Assembly (NCBI GenBank): GCA_965277345.1
Contig: CBDICI010000004.1
Location: forward strand, 1,116,001 to 1,180,000
Direction of reading: 5' to 3'
Source of the DNA: CAIOYC01 sp965277345
GTDB lineage: Bacteria > Pseudomonadota > Alphaproteobacteria > Caulobacterales > Caulobacteraceae
DNA length: 64,000 nt
Shown here: piece by piece, positions 41,085-48,038 of the stretch
Layout of the letters: every line of letters begins with the position of its first letter
Numbering within the stretch: the first letter of the stretch is position 1
Program-made: the position numbers and the translations under genes
Notes under the pieces: generated by a model
The model's database searches: none
What the model saw: only the letters and a program-made list of their open reading frames with translations
Told to the model about the DNA's origin: nothing

Positions 41085-43499
41085 ATGGCGGGTGCGGCGC
41101 AGGCGCGGGGACGGGCACAGGCGACGGGCGGCGGCGCCCTCGCGGCCGCCGGGCGTCCGGTGTGGTTCGCGGCGCGGCAGGTGTGGGAGACCGGCGGCGC
41201 GGTGCGTCTGCGGGGCTTGGCCTGCGCCCTGTTCGGCGCGGGCCTGCTCATGGCGCTCCTGACCCGACACGCCGAGGATCAGAGCTGGAACGCCGCCACG
41301 GGCGAGACTCCGCGCAACCTGCTCGGCGGCTTCGGCGCGACCCTGTCGGACGTGGCCTTCCAGTCGATCGGCTACGGCGGCTGGATCGCCGCCACCATCC
41401 TGATCGGGGCCGGCCTGGCCCGGCTCGGCGCGCGAGATCCACGGGCCGAGCGCGGGATGCTGCGACTGCGCGCCGCGGTCGGCGCGCTGGGGGTCCTGTG
41501 CCTCGCCGGGGCGCTGGCGGCGATCCCCACGCCGCCGCACTGGACCGAGGCCAAAAGCTATGGCGGCTTCTGGGGCGCGGGCTTGCTCGGCGGCTGCGCG
41601 ACGCTGATCGCCTTCGTGAAATTGCCTGCGGCCAGGGCGCTGGCGACGGCGCTGTTGTGGATCGCGGCGCTGGCGGCGCTTGGCTTCGCCTCCGCGCTCA
41701 CGCTTCGCCATCTGGCGCGGACGCGCGCAACCCTGGCCTGGTTCGGCGGGGCGATGATGGGCGCCTTCGCCGGACGGACCTTCGCGGCCCACGCCCCCGA
41801 GCCGCCGGCGCGCCGACGCCCGGCCAAGGCGGCCCCCGCCGCCGATGATCATGCGGAGGCGATGTCCGAATTAGAAGCGCCGCCGTTCGACCTGCCCGCC
41901 GCCCTCGATCCGCCCCTGTCCATCCGCCAGCCCAAAACGCCCGCCAAGGCCTCTACACGGGAGCAGCGCGAGAACCAGAAGGCCTTCGACTTCGCCCATC
42001 CGGGCGGCTTCCAGCTGCCCGAACTGGCCATGCTGGCCAAGCCCAAGCCGCGCCAGGCCGCGTATGACGAGGCGTCGCTGCGCCAGAACGCACGCTTGCT
42101 CGAGACCACGCTCGGCGAGTTCGGGGTCAAGGGGATGATCGACCAGATCCGTCCCGGCCCCGTCGTCACCCTTTATGAGCTGGTGCCGGCGCCGGGGGTG
42201 AAGTCCAGCCGCGTCATCGCGCTGGCCGACGATATCGCCCGCTCCATGTCCGCCCGCTCCGCCCGCGTCAGCGTGGTGCAGGGACGCAACGCCATCGGCA
42301 TCGAGCTGCCCAACGCCAAGCGCGAGACGGTCTATCTGCGCGACCTGCTCTCCGCCCCCGAATACGAGAAGGCCGGCCAGACCCTGCCGCTGGCGCTCGG
42401 CGAGACCATCGGCGGCGAGCCCTATATCGCCGACCTCGCCAAGATGCCCCACCTGCTGATCGCCGGCACCACGGGATCGGGCAAGTCGGTGGGGGTCAAC
42501 GCCATGATCCTGTCGATCCTCTACCGTCTGCCGCCGAGCGAATGCCGCTTCATCATGATCGACCCCAAGATGCTGGAGCTCAGCGTCTATGACGGCATTC
42601 CCCACCTCCTGGCGCCGGTGGTGACCGATCCGAAGAAGGCCATCGTCGCGCTGAAGTGGACGGTGCGGGAGATGGAGAACCGCTATCGGCTGATGTCCAA
42701 GATCGGCGTCAGAAACGTCACCGGCTATAATGAGAAGGCCCGCGACGCCCAGGCCCGCAACGAGCGCTTCGCCCGCACCGTGCAGACCGGTTTCGACGAC
42801 GCCGGCCGCCCGGTCTACGAGACCGAGGAGTTCACCCCCGAGCCGATGCCCATGCTGGTGGTGGTCATCGACGAGGTGGCCGACCTGATGATGGTGGCCG
42901 GCAAGGATATCGAGGGCGCGATGCAGCGCTTGGCGCAAATGGCGCGGGCGGCCGGCATTCACCTGATCATGGCCACCCAGCGCCCTTCGGTGGACGTGAT
43001 CACCGGCACGATCAAGGCCAACTTTCCCACCCGGATCAGCTTCCAGGTCACCTCCAAGATCGACGCCCGCACCATCCTCGGCGAACAGGGCGCCGAGCAG
43101 CTGCTGGGTCAGGGCGACATGCTCTACATGGCCGGCGGCGGCCGGATCACCCGTCTGCACGGCCCCTTCGTCTCCGACAAGGAGGTGGAGGACGTCGCCG
43201 GGTTCCTGCGGATGCAGGGCGAGCCGCAATATCTCGAAGAGGTCACCTTCGCGCCCGACGAGGACGAAGGCGGCGAGGAAGACTTTGGCGGCGCCGGCGG
43301 ATCGGGCGACGACCTCTACGATCAAGCCGTGGCGGTGGTGACGCGTGACCGCAAGGCCTCCACCTCCTACGTCCAGCGCCGCCTGCAGATCGGCTACAAC
43401 CGCGCCGCCTCGCTGATCGAGAAAATGGAGCGCGAGGGCGTGGTCAGCCCTGCCAACCACGCGGGCAAGCGCGAAATCCTGGCCGGTCCCCCGCCGTAG
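41085..43499 (+). CDS. ftsK: DNA translocase FtsK
   Basis: An 804-residue division-site DNA pump. It has an N-terminal membrane domain with about four helices (residues 40-220), a short linker, and a hexameric motor with Walker A GTTGSGKSVGVN (about 463) and Walker B VVVIDEVADLMM (about 595), then the DNA-reading gamma domain (last ~65 residues, YDQAVAVVTRDRKASTSYVQRRLQIGYNRAA). It coordinates terminus segregation with septation. Normal for the compact alphaproteobacterial type. Confidence 0.95.
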   Translation: MAGAAQARGRAQATGGGALAAAGRPVWFAARQVWETGGAVRLRGLACALFGAGLLMALLTRHAEDQSWNAATGETPRNLLGGFGATLSDVAFQSIGYGGWIAATILIGAGLARLGARDPRAERGMLRLRAAVGALGVLCLAGALAAIPTPPHWTEAKSYGGFWGAGLLGGCATLIAFVKLPAARALATALLWIAALAALGFASALTLRHLARTRATLAWFGGAMMGAFAGRTFAAHAPEPPARRRPAKAAPAADDHAEAMSELEAPPFDLPAALDPPLSIRQPKTPAKASTREQRENQKAFDFAHPGGFQLPELAMLAKPKPRQAAYDEASLRQNARLLETTLGEFGVKGMIDQIRPGPVVTLYELVPAPGVKSSRVIALADDIARSMSARSARVSVVQGRNAIGIELPNAKRETVYLRDLLSAPEYEKAGQTLPLALGETIGGEPYIADLAKMPHLLIAGTTGSGKSVGVNAMILSILYRLPPSECRFIMIDPKMLELSVYDGIPHLLAPVVTDPKKAIVALKWTVREMENRYRLMSKIGVRNVTGYNEKARDAQARNERFARTVQTGFDDAGRPVYETEEFTPEPMPMLVVVIDEVADLMMVAGKDIEGAMQRLAQMARAAGIHLIMATQRPSVDVITGTIKANFPTRISFQVTSKIDARTILGEQGAEQLLGQGDMLYMAGGGRITRLHGPFVSDKEVEDVAGFLRMQGEPQYLEEVTFAPDEDEGGEEDFGGAGGSGDDLYDQAVAVVTRDRKASTSYVQRRLQIGYNRAASLIEKMEREGVVSPANHAGKREILAGPPP

Positions 43500-43577
43500 A
43501 AATCGGCCGTGGACGTCTTGAAGCTGTCATTTCGTTCTGGTTAAGTTCTCCTCGACGCTAAGCCAGGAGGAAGAACC

Positions 43578-43943
43578 ATGACAACCCAGGACGTCGCCAA
43601 CGATCTCGTGACCATGTGGAAGGCCGGGCAATTCAGTGAATCCGGCGAGAAATACTGGGCCGACGACGTCGTCTCGGTGGAGGCCGGCGGGCCGCCCGGC
43701 ATGGATCCGGCCTCGCACGGCATAGAGGCGGTGCGCGGCAAGGGCGAATGGTGGGCCGACAACCACGAAGTCCACGGGGTCGAGGTGGAAGGGCCCTGGG
43801 CGAATGGCGACCAGTTCACCGTCCGCTTCAAGATGGACGTCACGGTCAAGGCTAGCGGCCAGCGCATGACCATGGACGAGATCGGCCTCTATACCATCAA
43901 GAACGACAAGATCGCCGAAGAGCGCTTCTTCTACGGCGGCTGA
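43578..43943 (+). CDS. SnoaL/NTF2-like fold protein
   Basis: A 121-residue soluble protein with the pattern of a SnoaL-like cone fold: N-terminal helix DLVTMWKAGQFSESGEKYWADDV, central AVRGKGEWWADNHEVHGVEVEGP, and strands QFTVRFKMDVTVKASGQRMTMDEIGLYTIKNDKIAEERFFY. Catalytic or binding role unknown. AGGAGGAAGAACC precedes ATG 43578. Confidence 0.78.
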   Translation: MTTQDVANDLVTMWKAGQFSESGEKYWADDVVSVEAGGPPGMDPASHGIEAVRGKGEWWADNHEVHGVEVEGPWANGDQFTVRFKMDVTVKASGQRMTMDEIGLYTIKNDKIAEERFFYGG

Positions 43944-43949
43944 ACCAAC

Positions 43950-43974
43950 CGGCGGCCGGGCGACCCGGCCGCCG
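43950..43974. terminator. Bidirectional hairpin between convergent genes
   Basis: A perfect 11-bp stem CGGCGGCCGGG (43950-43960) / CCCGGCCGCCG (43964-43974) with a CGA loop, six bases after the SnoaL-like stop and seven before the stop of the opposing lipoprotein gene. A TCTT tract follows on the plus strand. Confidence 0.65.
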
Positions 43975-43981
43975 TCTTCAG

Positions 43982-44326
43982 TCAGTGGTGGCGATGGTCG
44001 CCATGGTCACCCATGTGCATCCCGCCATGGAAGGCGTGGAAGCCCTCGCCCGACTCGTGGCGGAAGTGGTTATCGCGATCGAGCACGTAGGGACGCCCCT
44101 CGCCGGTGGAATAGTAGAAACCTCCGTCGCCCCAGTAGCCGTCATAGAACGGACCGTAGGCGTCGTCATAGAAGCCGTCATAGCCAATAGGATGATAAGC
44201 GTAAAAGCCGGGGCCGTCGTTATAGCCGTAGCCGTGACCGTAGCCCCCGCCGTAGTAGTCGTCGGCGCAGGCGCCGAGACCCGCGGCGGCGACGCCGAGG
44301 CTGAGTACGAGCAGGATGCGTTTCAT
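43982..44326 (-). CDS. Tyr/Gly/His-rich lipoprotein
   Basis: A 114-residue lipoprotein (lipobox GLGAC) whose mature part contains about 15 tyrosines and many Gly, Asp and His residues (YYGGGYGHGYGYNDGPGFY onward; His-rich end HGGMHMGDHGDHRHH). Low complexity prevents family assignment. The histidine tail could bind metal; that is inference. ATG 44326 is set by the signal peptide, with AGGAGG-type sequence upstream. Confidence 0.7.
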   Translation of the reverse strand: MKRILLVLSLGVAAAGLGACADDYYGGGYGHGYGYNDGPGFYAYHPIGYDGFYDDAYGPFYDGYWGDGGFYYSTGEGRPYVLDRDNHFRHESGEGFHAFHGGMHMGDHGDHRHH

Positions 44327-44409
44327 GGGTTGGTCCTCCTGGATCCTCCCCCTCCATCGCCAAACTCCCGTCCCCCCGCACGGGTTGCAAGGCAACGCGC
44401 GACGCCGGT

Positions 44410-44655
44410 TCAGGCGATAATGTCCGGCATCAGCCGGTCTTCCAGCTTCACGATCTGATCGCGCAGGAACAGCTTGCTCTTCTTCAGCCTGGCGATCTGC
44501 AACTGGTCGGGCCGCGGATTCAGCTCCAGGGCATGGATGGCGGCGTCGAGGTCCTGATGTTGCTGGCGAAGCTCGACAAGCCGGGCCCTGAGCGCCTCCG
44601 TCTCGGCATCGACCGTCGCGTCCTCGTCGTTCACCGGCGGGAGGTCGTCGTGCAT
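44410..44655 (-). CDS. DUF465 (YdcH-like) small coiled-coil protein
   Basis: An 81-residue protein with the DUF465 signature LRARLVELRQQHQDLDAAIHALE...QIARLKKSKLFLRDQIVKLEDRL. The family forms short helical hairpins of unknown role, nearly universal in Alphaproteobacteria. A second member lies divergently at 44846-45022. Confidence 0.88.
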   Translation of the reverse strand: MHDDLPPVNDEDATVDAETEALRARLVELRQQHQDLDAAIHALELNPRPDQLQIARLKKSKLFLRDQIVKLEDRLMPDIIA

Positions 44656-44845
44656 GAAGAACTCGATTGATCACGGCCGGACCGATAGCGGCGCCCGGAT
44701 CATTAGCAAGCGTGGCGACCGGATCAAGCCGGCGCCTCCCCATCGGGCGCCGCCGACTCCGCCTCCGATCTCACGGACGGTTGATCTGACATTTGTGTAA
44801 GACAGTGGTTCCATGCATGGGCAACCCCCGAAAAGGAGGCCCACC

Positions 44846-45022
44846 ATGGCCGTCGACGCTCGGATCCGTGAACTCGGAAATCGCCACACCAACCTGGATC
44901 GTGCGATTGGCGACGAACTCAACCGGCCGATGTCGGACTCCTTGAGACTCAAGGACCTGAAGCGACAGAAACTGCGATTGAAAGAGGAGATGGAGGTGCT
45001 GCGCAGCGCCCGCGCGCACTGA
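44846..45022 (+). CDS. DUF465 (YdcH-like) small protein, second copy
   Basis: A 58-residue protein: IRELGNRHTNLDRAIGDELNRP and LRLKDLKRQKLRLKEEMEVLR give the DUF465 helix pair. AAAAGGAGG precedes ATG 44846 at six bases, so 11 additional in-frame codons upstream are rejected. It is divergent from its paralogue with a 190-base spacer. Confidence 0.85.
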   Translation: MAVDARIRELGNRHTNLDRAIGDELNRPMSDSLRLKDLKRQKLRLKEEMEVLRSARAH

Positions 45023-45096
45023 CCCCCGTTTCGAAGCCCGCCGCTTCCCCCATCTCCCGATCAAGGGCCTGGATGGGGGGAAATACGGACGACATA

Positions 45097-45201
45097 CCTA
45101 GATCATGATCGTTTCGGATGGGCTCATCGGGACGTGAATCAGGCTTTAAATTCAAAGTGTAGACCTCTGATTCCGCGTTCAATATGAACCGATCAGGGTC
45201 T
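45097..45201. repeat. ~103-bp dispersed repeat, copy 1
   Basis: Aligns along its length with the reverse complement of 53215-53316. Shared blocks include ATCATGATCGTTTCGGATG, ACGTGAATCA, TTCAAAGTGTAGACC and GAACCGATCAGGGTC-type ends. It abuts the trcR stop codon. It contains GANTC sites at 45136-45140 and 45169-45173. Confidence 0.85.
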
Positions 45202-45863
45202 TAGGGCCCTTCGGTCCATACATCCGGCTCCGCAGCGTCTCCGGATGCGGTGGCCGCATGATCGGAGTCGCTGAACACGCCGGTTTCCGAGGCCGGACGC
45301 AGGGTCGGGCCCTCGGCCTTGGCGCCGGCCTTCTTGGCGACCTTGTCCGCGGCGGTCTTCACCAGCGCGTCGAGCTCCAATTGTCCGACGAGGCCGAGCG
45401 TCACCGGATCGACCGGCTTGATGTTGGCCTTGTTCCAGTGCGTGCCCCCGCGCACCATCTCGATGGTCGCCTTGGTGGTGCCGAGCAGCTTGGAGATCTG
45501 CGCGTCGGTGACCTCGGGGTGGTTGCGGATGAACCAGGCGATGGCGTCCGGCCGGTCCTGGCGGCGCGACACCGGCGTATAGCGCGGGGCCTTCTTCGCC
45601 GGCTTCAGCAGTTCGGCGTGGCGGCTCTTTTGCGCCACCAGACGATAGGCCGGATCGGCGCCGGCCTTGTCGAGGTCCTCGCGGGTCAGCTGGCCGTTGC
45701 CGATCGGGTCGGCGCCGCGAATATCGCGCGCGGCCTCACCGTCGGCGATGGCTTCGACCTCGAGCGGATGCAGGCCGCAGAAGTCGGCGATCTGATCGAA
45801 GGTGAGCGAGGTGTTGTCCACCAGCCAGACGGCGGTGGCCTTGGGATAGAGAATATCGGTCAT
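45201..45863 (-). CDS. trcR: DUF1013 cell-cycle transcriptional regulator
   Basis: A 220-residue protein of the DUF1013/TrcR family, conserved in Alphaproteobacteria and linked to cell-cycle transcription. The N-terminal MTDILYPKATAVWLVDNTSLTFDQIADFCGLHPLEVEAIADGE and the central YTPVSRRQDRPDAIAWFIRNHPEVTDAQISKLLGTTKATIEMVR are two helix-turn-helix-like units. The C-terminal 40 residues are low complexity. The stop codon adjoins a dispersed repeat. Confidence 0.88.
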   Translation of the reverse strand: MTDILYPKATAVWLVDNTSLTFDQIADFCGLHPLEVEAIADGEAARDIRGADPIGNGQLTREDLDKAGADPAYRLVAQKSRHAELLKPAKKAPRYTPVSRRQDRPDAIAWFIRNHPEVTDAQISKLLGTTKATIEMVRGGTHWNKANIKPVDPVTLGLVGQLELDALVKTAADKVAKKAGAKAEGPTLRPASETGVFSDSDHAATASGDAAEPDVWTEGP

Positions 45864-45924
45864 GGGCCTCAGGCCTCTTCAAGGGGCGGGAAGGCCGGCG
45901 GAACCGGACTTCCAGATACGACGG

Positions 45925-45946
45925 CGCCCGGCCTTTCGGCCGGGCG
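45925..45946 (-). terminator. Hairpin after aguB
   Basis: CGCCCGGCC (45925-45933) and GGCCGGGCG (45938-45946) form a perfect 9-bp stem with a TTTC loop, about 70 bases past the aguB stop and upstream of trcR. No T-run follows on the minus strand. Confidence 0.45.
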
Positions 45947-46017
45947 AAGTGGGTTGATATAGTCATATTTCCGACCCTTGGGAACGGCCTTTTCGCCAAG
46001 CAGCCGAAAGCCGAATT

Positions 46018-46893
46018 TCAGAACACCTTGCCGGGTCCGGTGGCGGCGTAGAGGTCGGTACGGCGGTCGCGGAAGAAGCCCCAGGCCGCGCGGTGGGTGC
46101 GCAGGAAGTCGAGATCGTAGGTGGCCACCAGCACCCCCTCGTCGGCCCGGTCGAAACACTGCACCAGGTCGCCGCGGTGGTCGGCCAGAAACGACGACCC
46201 GTAGAAGCTCTGCCCCTCGGTCCCATTGGCGCCGGGCTCCTGCCCGGTACGGTTGGCGGCGGCGACGGGAATGACGTTGGCGACGGCGTGGCCCTGCATC
46301 ACCCGGCGCCAGGGATCGCGGGTATCGAGCGAAGCATCGTGGGGCTCGGAGCCAATGGCGGTGGGATAGAGCAGCACCTCCGCCCCCATCAGCGTCATGG
46401 CGCGCGCCGCCTCCGGATACCACTGGTCCCAGCAGACCCCGGTCCCCACCCGGCCGAAGCGGGTGTCCCAGACCTTGAACCCGGTGTCGCCGGGGCGGAA
46501 ATAATACTTCTCCTGATAGCCCGGCCCGTCGGGGATATGGCTCTTGCGATAGACCCCAAGAGCGCGCCCATCGGCGTCGATCATCACCAGCGAATTATAG
46601 TAGTGCGGCCCCTCGCGCTCGTAGATCGAGACTGGGATGGCCACCTCCAGCTCCGCCGCCAGGTCCGCCATGGCGATGACGCAGGGATGCTCCGCCCACG
46701 GATGAGCGGTGGCGAACCAGCGCTCCTCCTGGGTGACGCAGAAATAGGGGCCCTGGAACAGTTCGGACGGCAGGACCACCTCGGCGCCCTTGTCCGCCGC
46801 CTGGCGCACGAAATCGGCGGTCGTGGCGATATTGGCGTCCATATCGAGACCATAGCTGGTCTGGATCACCCCGATGCTGAGGGTGCGCGACAT
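46018..46893 (-). CDS. aguB: N-carbamoylputrescine amidase
   Basis: A 291-residue nitrilase-superfamily enzyme hydrolysing N-carbamoylputrescine to putrescine. The Glu-Lys-Cys triad is in LPSELFQGPYFC, YRKSHIPDGPGY and VGTGVCWDQWYPE. These extended motifs are specific to AguB. ATG 46893 overlaps the aguA stop as TGATG; nine more upstream codons are rejected. Confidence 0.94.
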   Translation of the reverse strand: MSRTLSIGVIQTSYGLDMDANIATTADFVRQAADKGAEVVLPSELFQGPYFCVTQEERWFATAHPWAEHPCVIAMADLAAELEVAIPVSIYEREGPHYYNSLVMIDADGRALGVYRKSHIPDGPGYQEKYYFRPGDTGFKVWDTRFGRVGTGVCWDQWYPEAARAMTLMGAEVLLYPTAIGSEPHDASLDTRDPWRRVMQGHAVANVIPVAAANRTGQEPGANGTEGQSFYGSSFLADHRGDLVQCFDRADEGVLVATYDLDFLRTHRAAWGFFRDRRTDLYAATGPGKVF

Positions 46894-47897
46894 CAGGCGG
46901 GCTCCTGCTGGGTGATGCAATGGAACGAGCCGCCGCCGGTGAGCAGCGCGCGCGACGGCAGGCCGATAACCTTGCGCTCGGGAAAGATGGCTTCCAGCGC
47001 CTCCAGGGCAAAGGCGGCCGAACGCGGGTTGTAGGTCGGGCAGATCACCGCCTCGTTGGCGATGACGAAGTTCATGTGCGAGGCAGGAACCACGCGGCGC
47101 TCATCCTCCACCACCTTGCCGGGCGAGGGGATGCGCATCACCTGCAAAGCGACGCCCCGCGCGTCCTTCATGGAGGACAGGTCGCGGGCGCAGGCCTCGT
47201 ACACGTCCATGTTCGGATCGTCGGCCCCAAAGCCCATGGGACAGGCCACGACGCCGGGGGCGACGAAGCGGGCCAGATTGTCCACGTGGCCGTCAGTGTG
47301 GTCGTTCTTCAGCCCATCGCCGAGCCAGAGCACGGTCTTCAGGCCAAGCGCCAGGCCCAGCTTTGCCTCCGCCACCGCCTCGGTCCAGCCCGGATTGCGG
47401 TTCTTGTTCAGCACGCACTGGCGAGTGGTGAGCAGCGTCCCCTCTCCGTCGCCCTCAATGGCGCCGCCCTCCAGCACGACGTCATGGGCGACCAGCGGCG
47501 CACCGGCCGCAGCGGCCAGTTGCTCGGCCACGCTGTCGTCATCGGCCAGCACGTACTTGCCGCCCCAACCGTTGAACCGGAAGGCGGCGGCCACCGTCTT
47601 TTCCCCGCCGTTCAGGAAGATCGGGCCGGTGTCGCGCAGCCAGACGTCGCCGAAGAAGCCGCGCACGATCTCCACGCCGGCGCCGGCGCCCAGCCGCGCG
47701 CGGGCTTCGGCCTCAGCCTCATCGCCGCAGACCAGCAGGCGCACGCGTTCGCCGCCCGGCCCAGCCAGGGCCATGGCCAGGGCCGCGACCTCTTTCTGGG
47801 CCGCGGCGAGATCGTCCTGCCAGAGATCGGGATGGCTCGGAAAGCCGACCCAAATCGCCCGGTGCGGCGACCATTCGGCGGGCCAGTGCACAGTCAT
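46893..47897 (-). CDS. aguA: Agmatine deiminase
   Basis: A 334-residue guanidino-modifying enzyme converting agmatine to N-carbamoylputrescine. FGDVWLRDTGPIF, LEGGAIEGDGEGTLLTT, NDHTDGHVDNLARFV and the terminal catalytic cysteine in GGGSFHCITQQ define it. With AguB it forms putrescine from agmatine. No arginine decarboxylase is in the window, so agmatine must be made elsewhere or imported. Confidence 0.95.
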   Translation of the reverse strand: MTVHWPAEWSPHRAIWVGFPSHPDLWQDDLAAAQKEVAALAMALAGPGGERVRLLVCGDEAEAEARARLGAGAGVEIVRGFFGDVWLRDTGPIFLNGGEKTVAAAFRFNGWGGKYVLADDDSVAEQLAAAAGAPLVAHDVVLEGGAIEGDGEGTLLTTRQCVLNKNRNPGWTEAVAEAKLGLALGLKTVLWLGDGLKNDHTDGHVDNLARFVAPGVVACPMGFGADDPNMDVYEACARDLSSMKDARGVALQVMRIPSPGKVVEDERRVVPASHMNFVIANEAVICPTYNPRSAAFALEALEAIFPERKVIGLPSRALLTGGGSFHCITQQEPA

Positions 47898-47986
47898 CGG
47901 CGGCTCGGTCTACAGGCGCGGCAAGGCGCATCCGGAAAAGCGCGCGAACTTGGTGTGCGGGCGCCACCGCGTCAACCCGCCAAACG

Positions 47987-48015
47987 AAAAGGGGCGGCCC
48001 AGGCGGGGCCGCCCC
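47987..48015 (-). terminator. Intrinsic terminator of the TonB-dependent receptor gene
   Basis: GGGGCGGCCC (47991-48000) pairs with GGGCCGCCCC (48006-48015); on the minus strand the stem is followed by TTTTCGTTTGG. It separates the receptor gene from aguA downstream. Confidence 0.8.
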
Positions 48016-48038
48016 ATCGTCGCGATCGGTCCTGGCCC

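Noticed and set aside
39537..41852. 771-codon frame appearing to fuse a protein to the serine hydrolase
   Set aside because: The upstream half is antisense to ftsK. The signal peptide starting at 40934 marks the true N-terminus.
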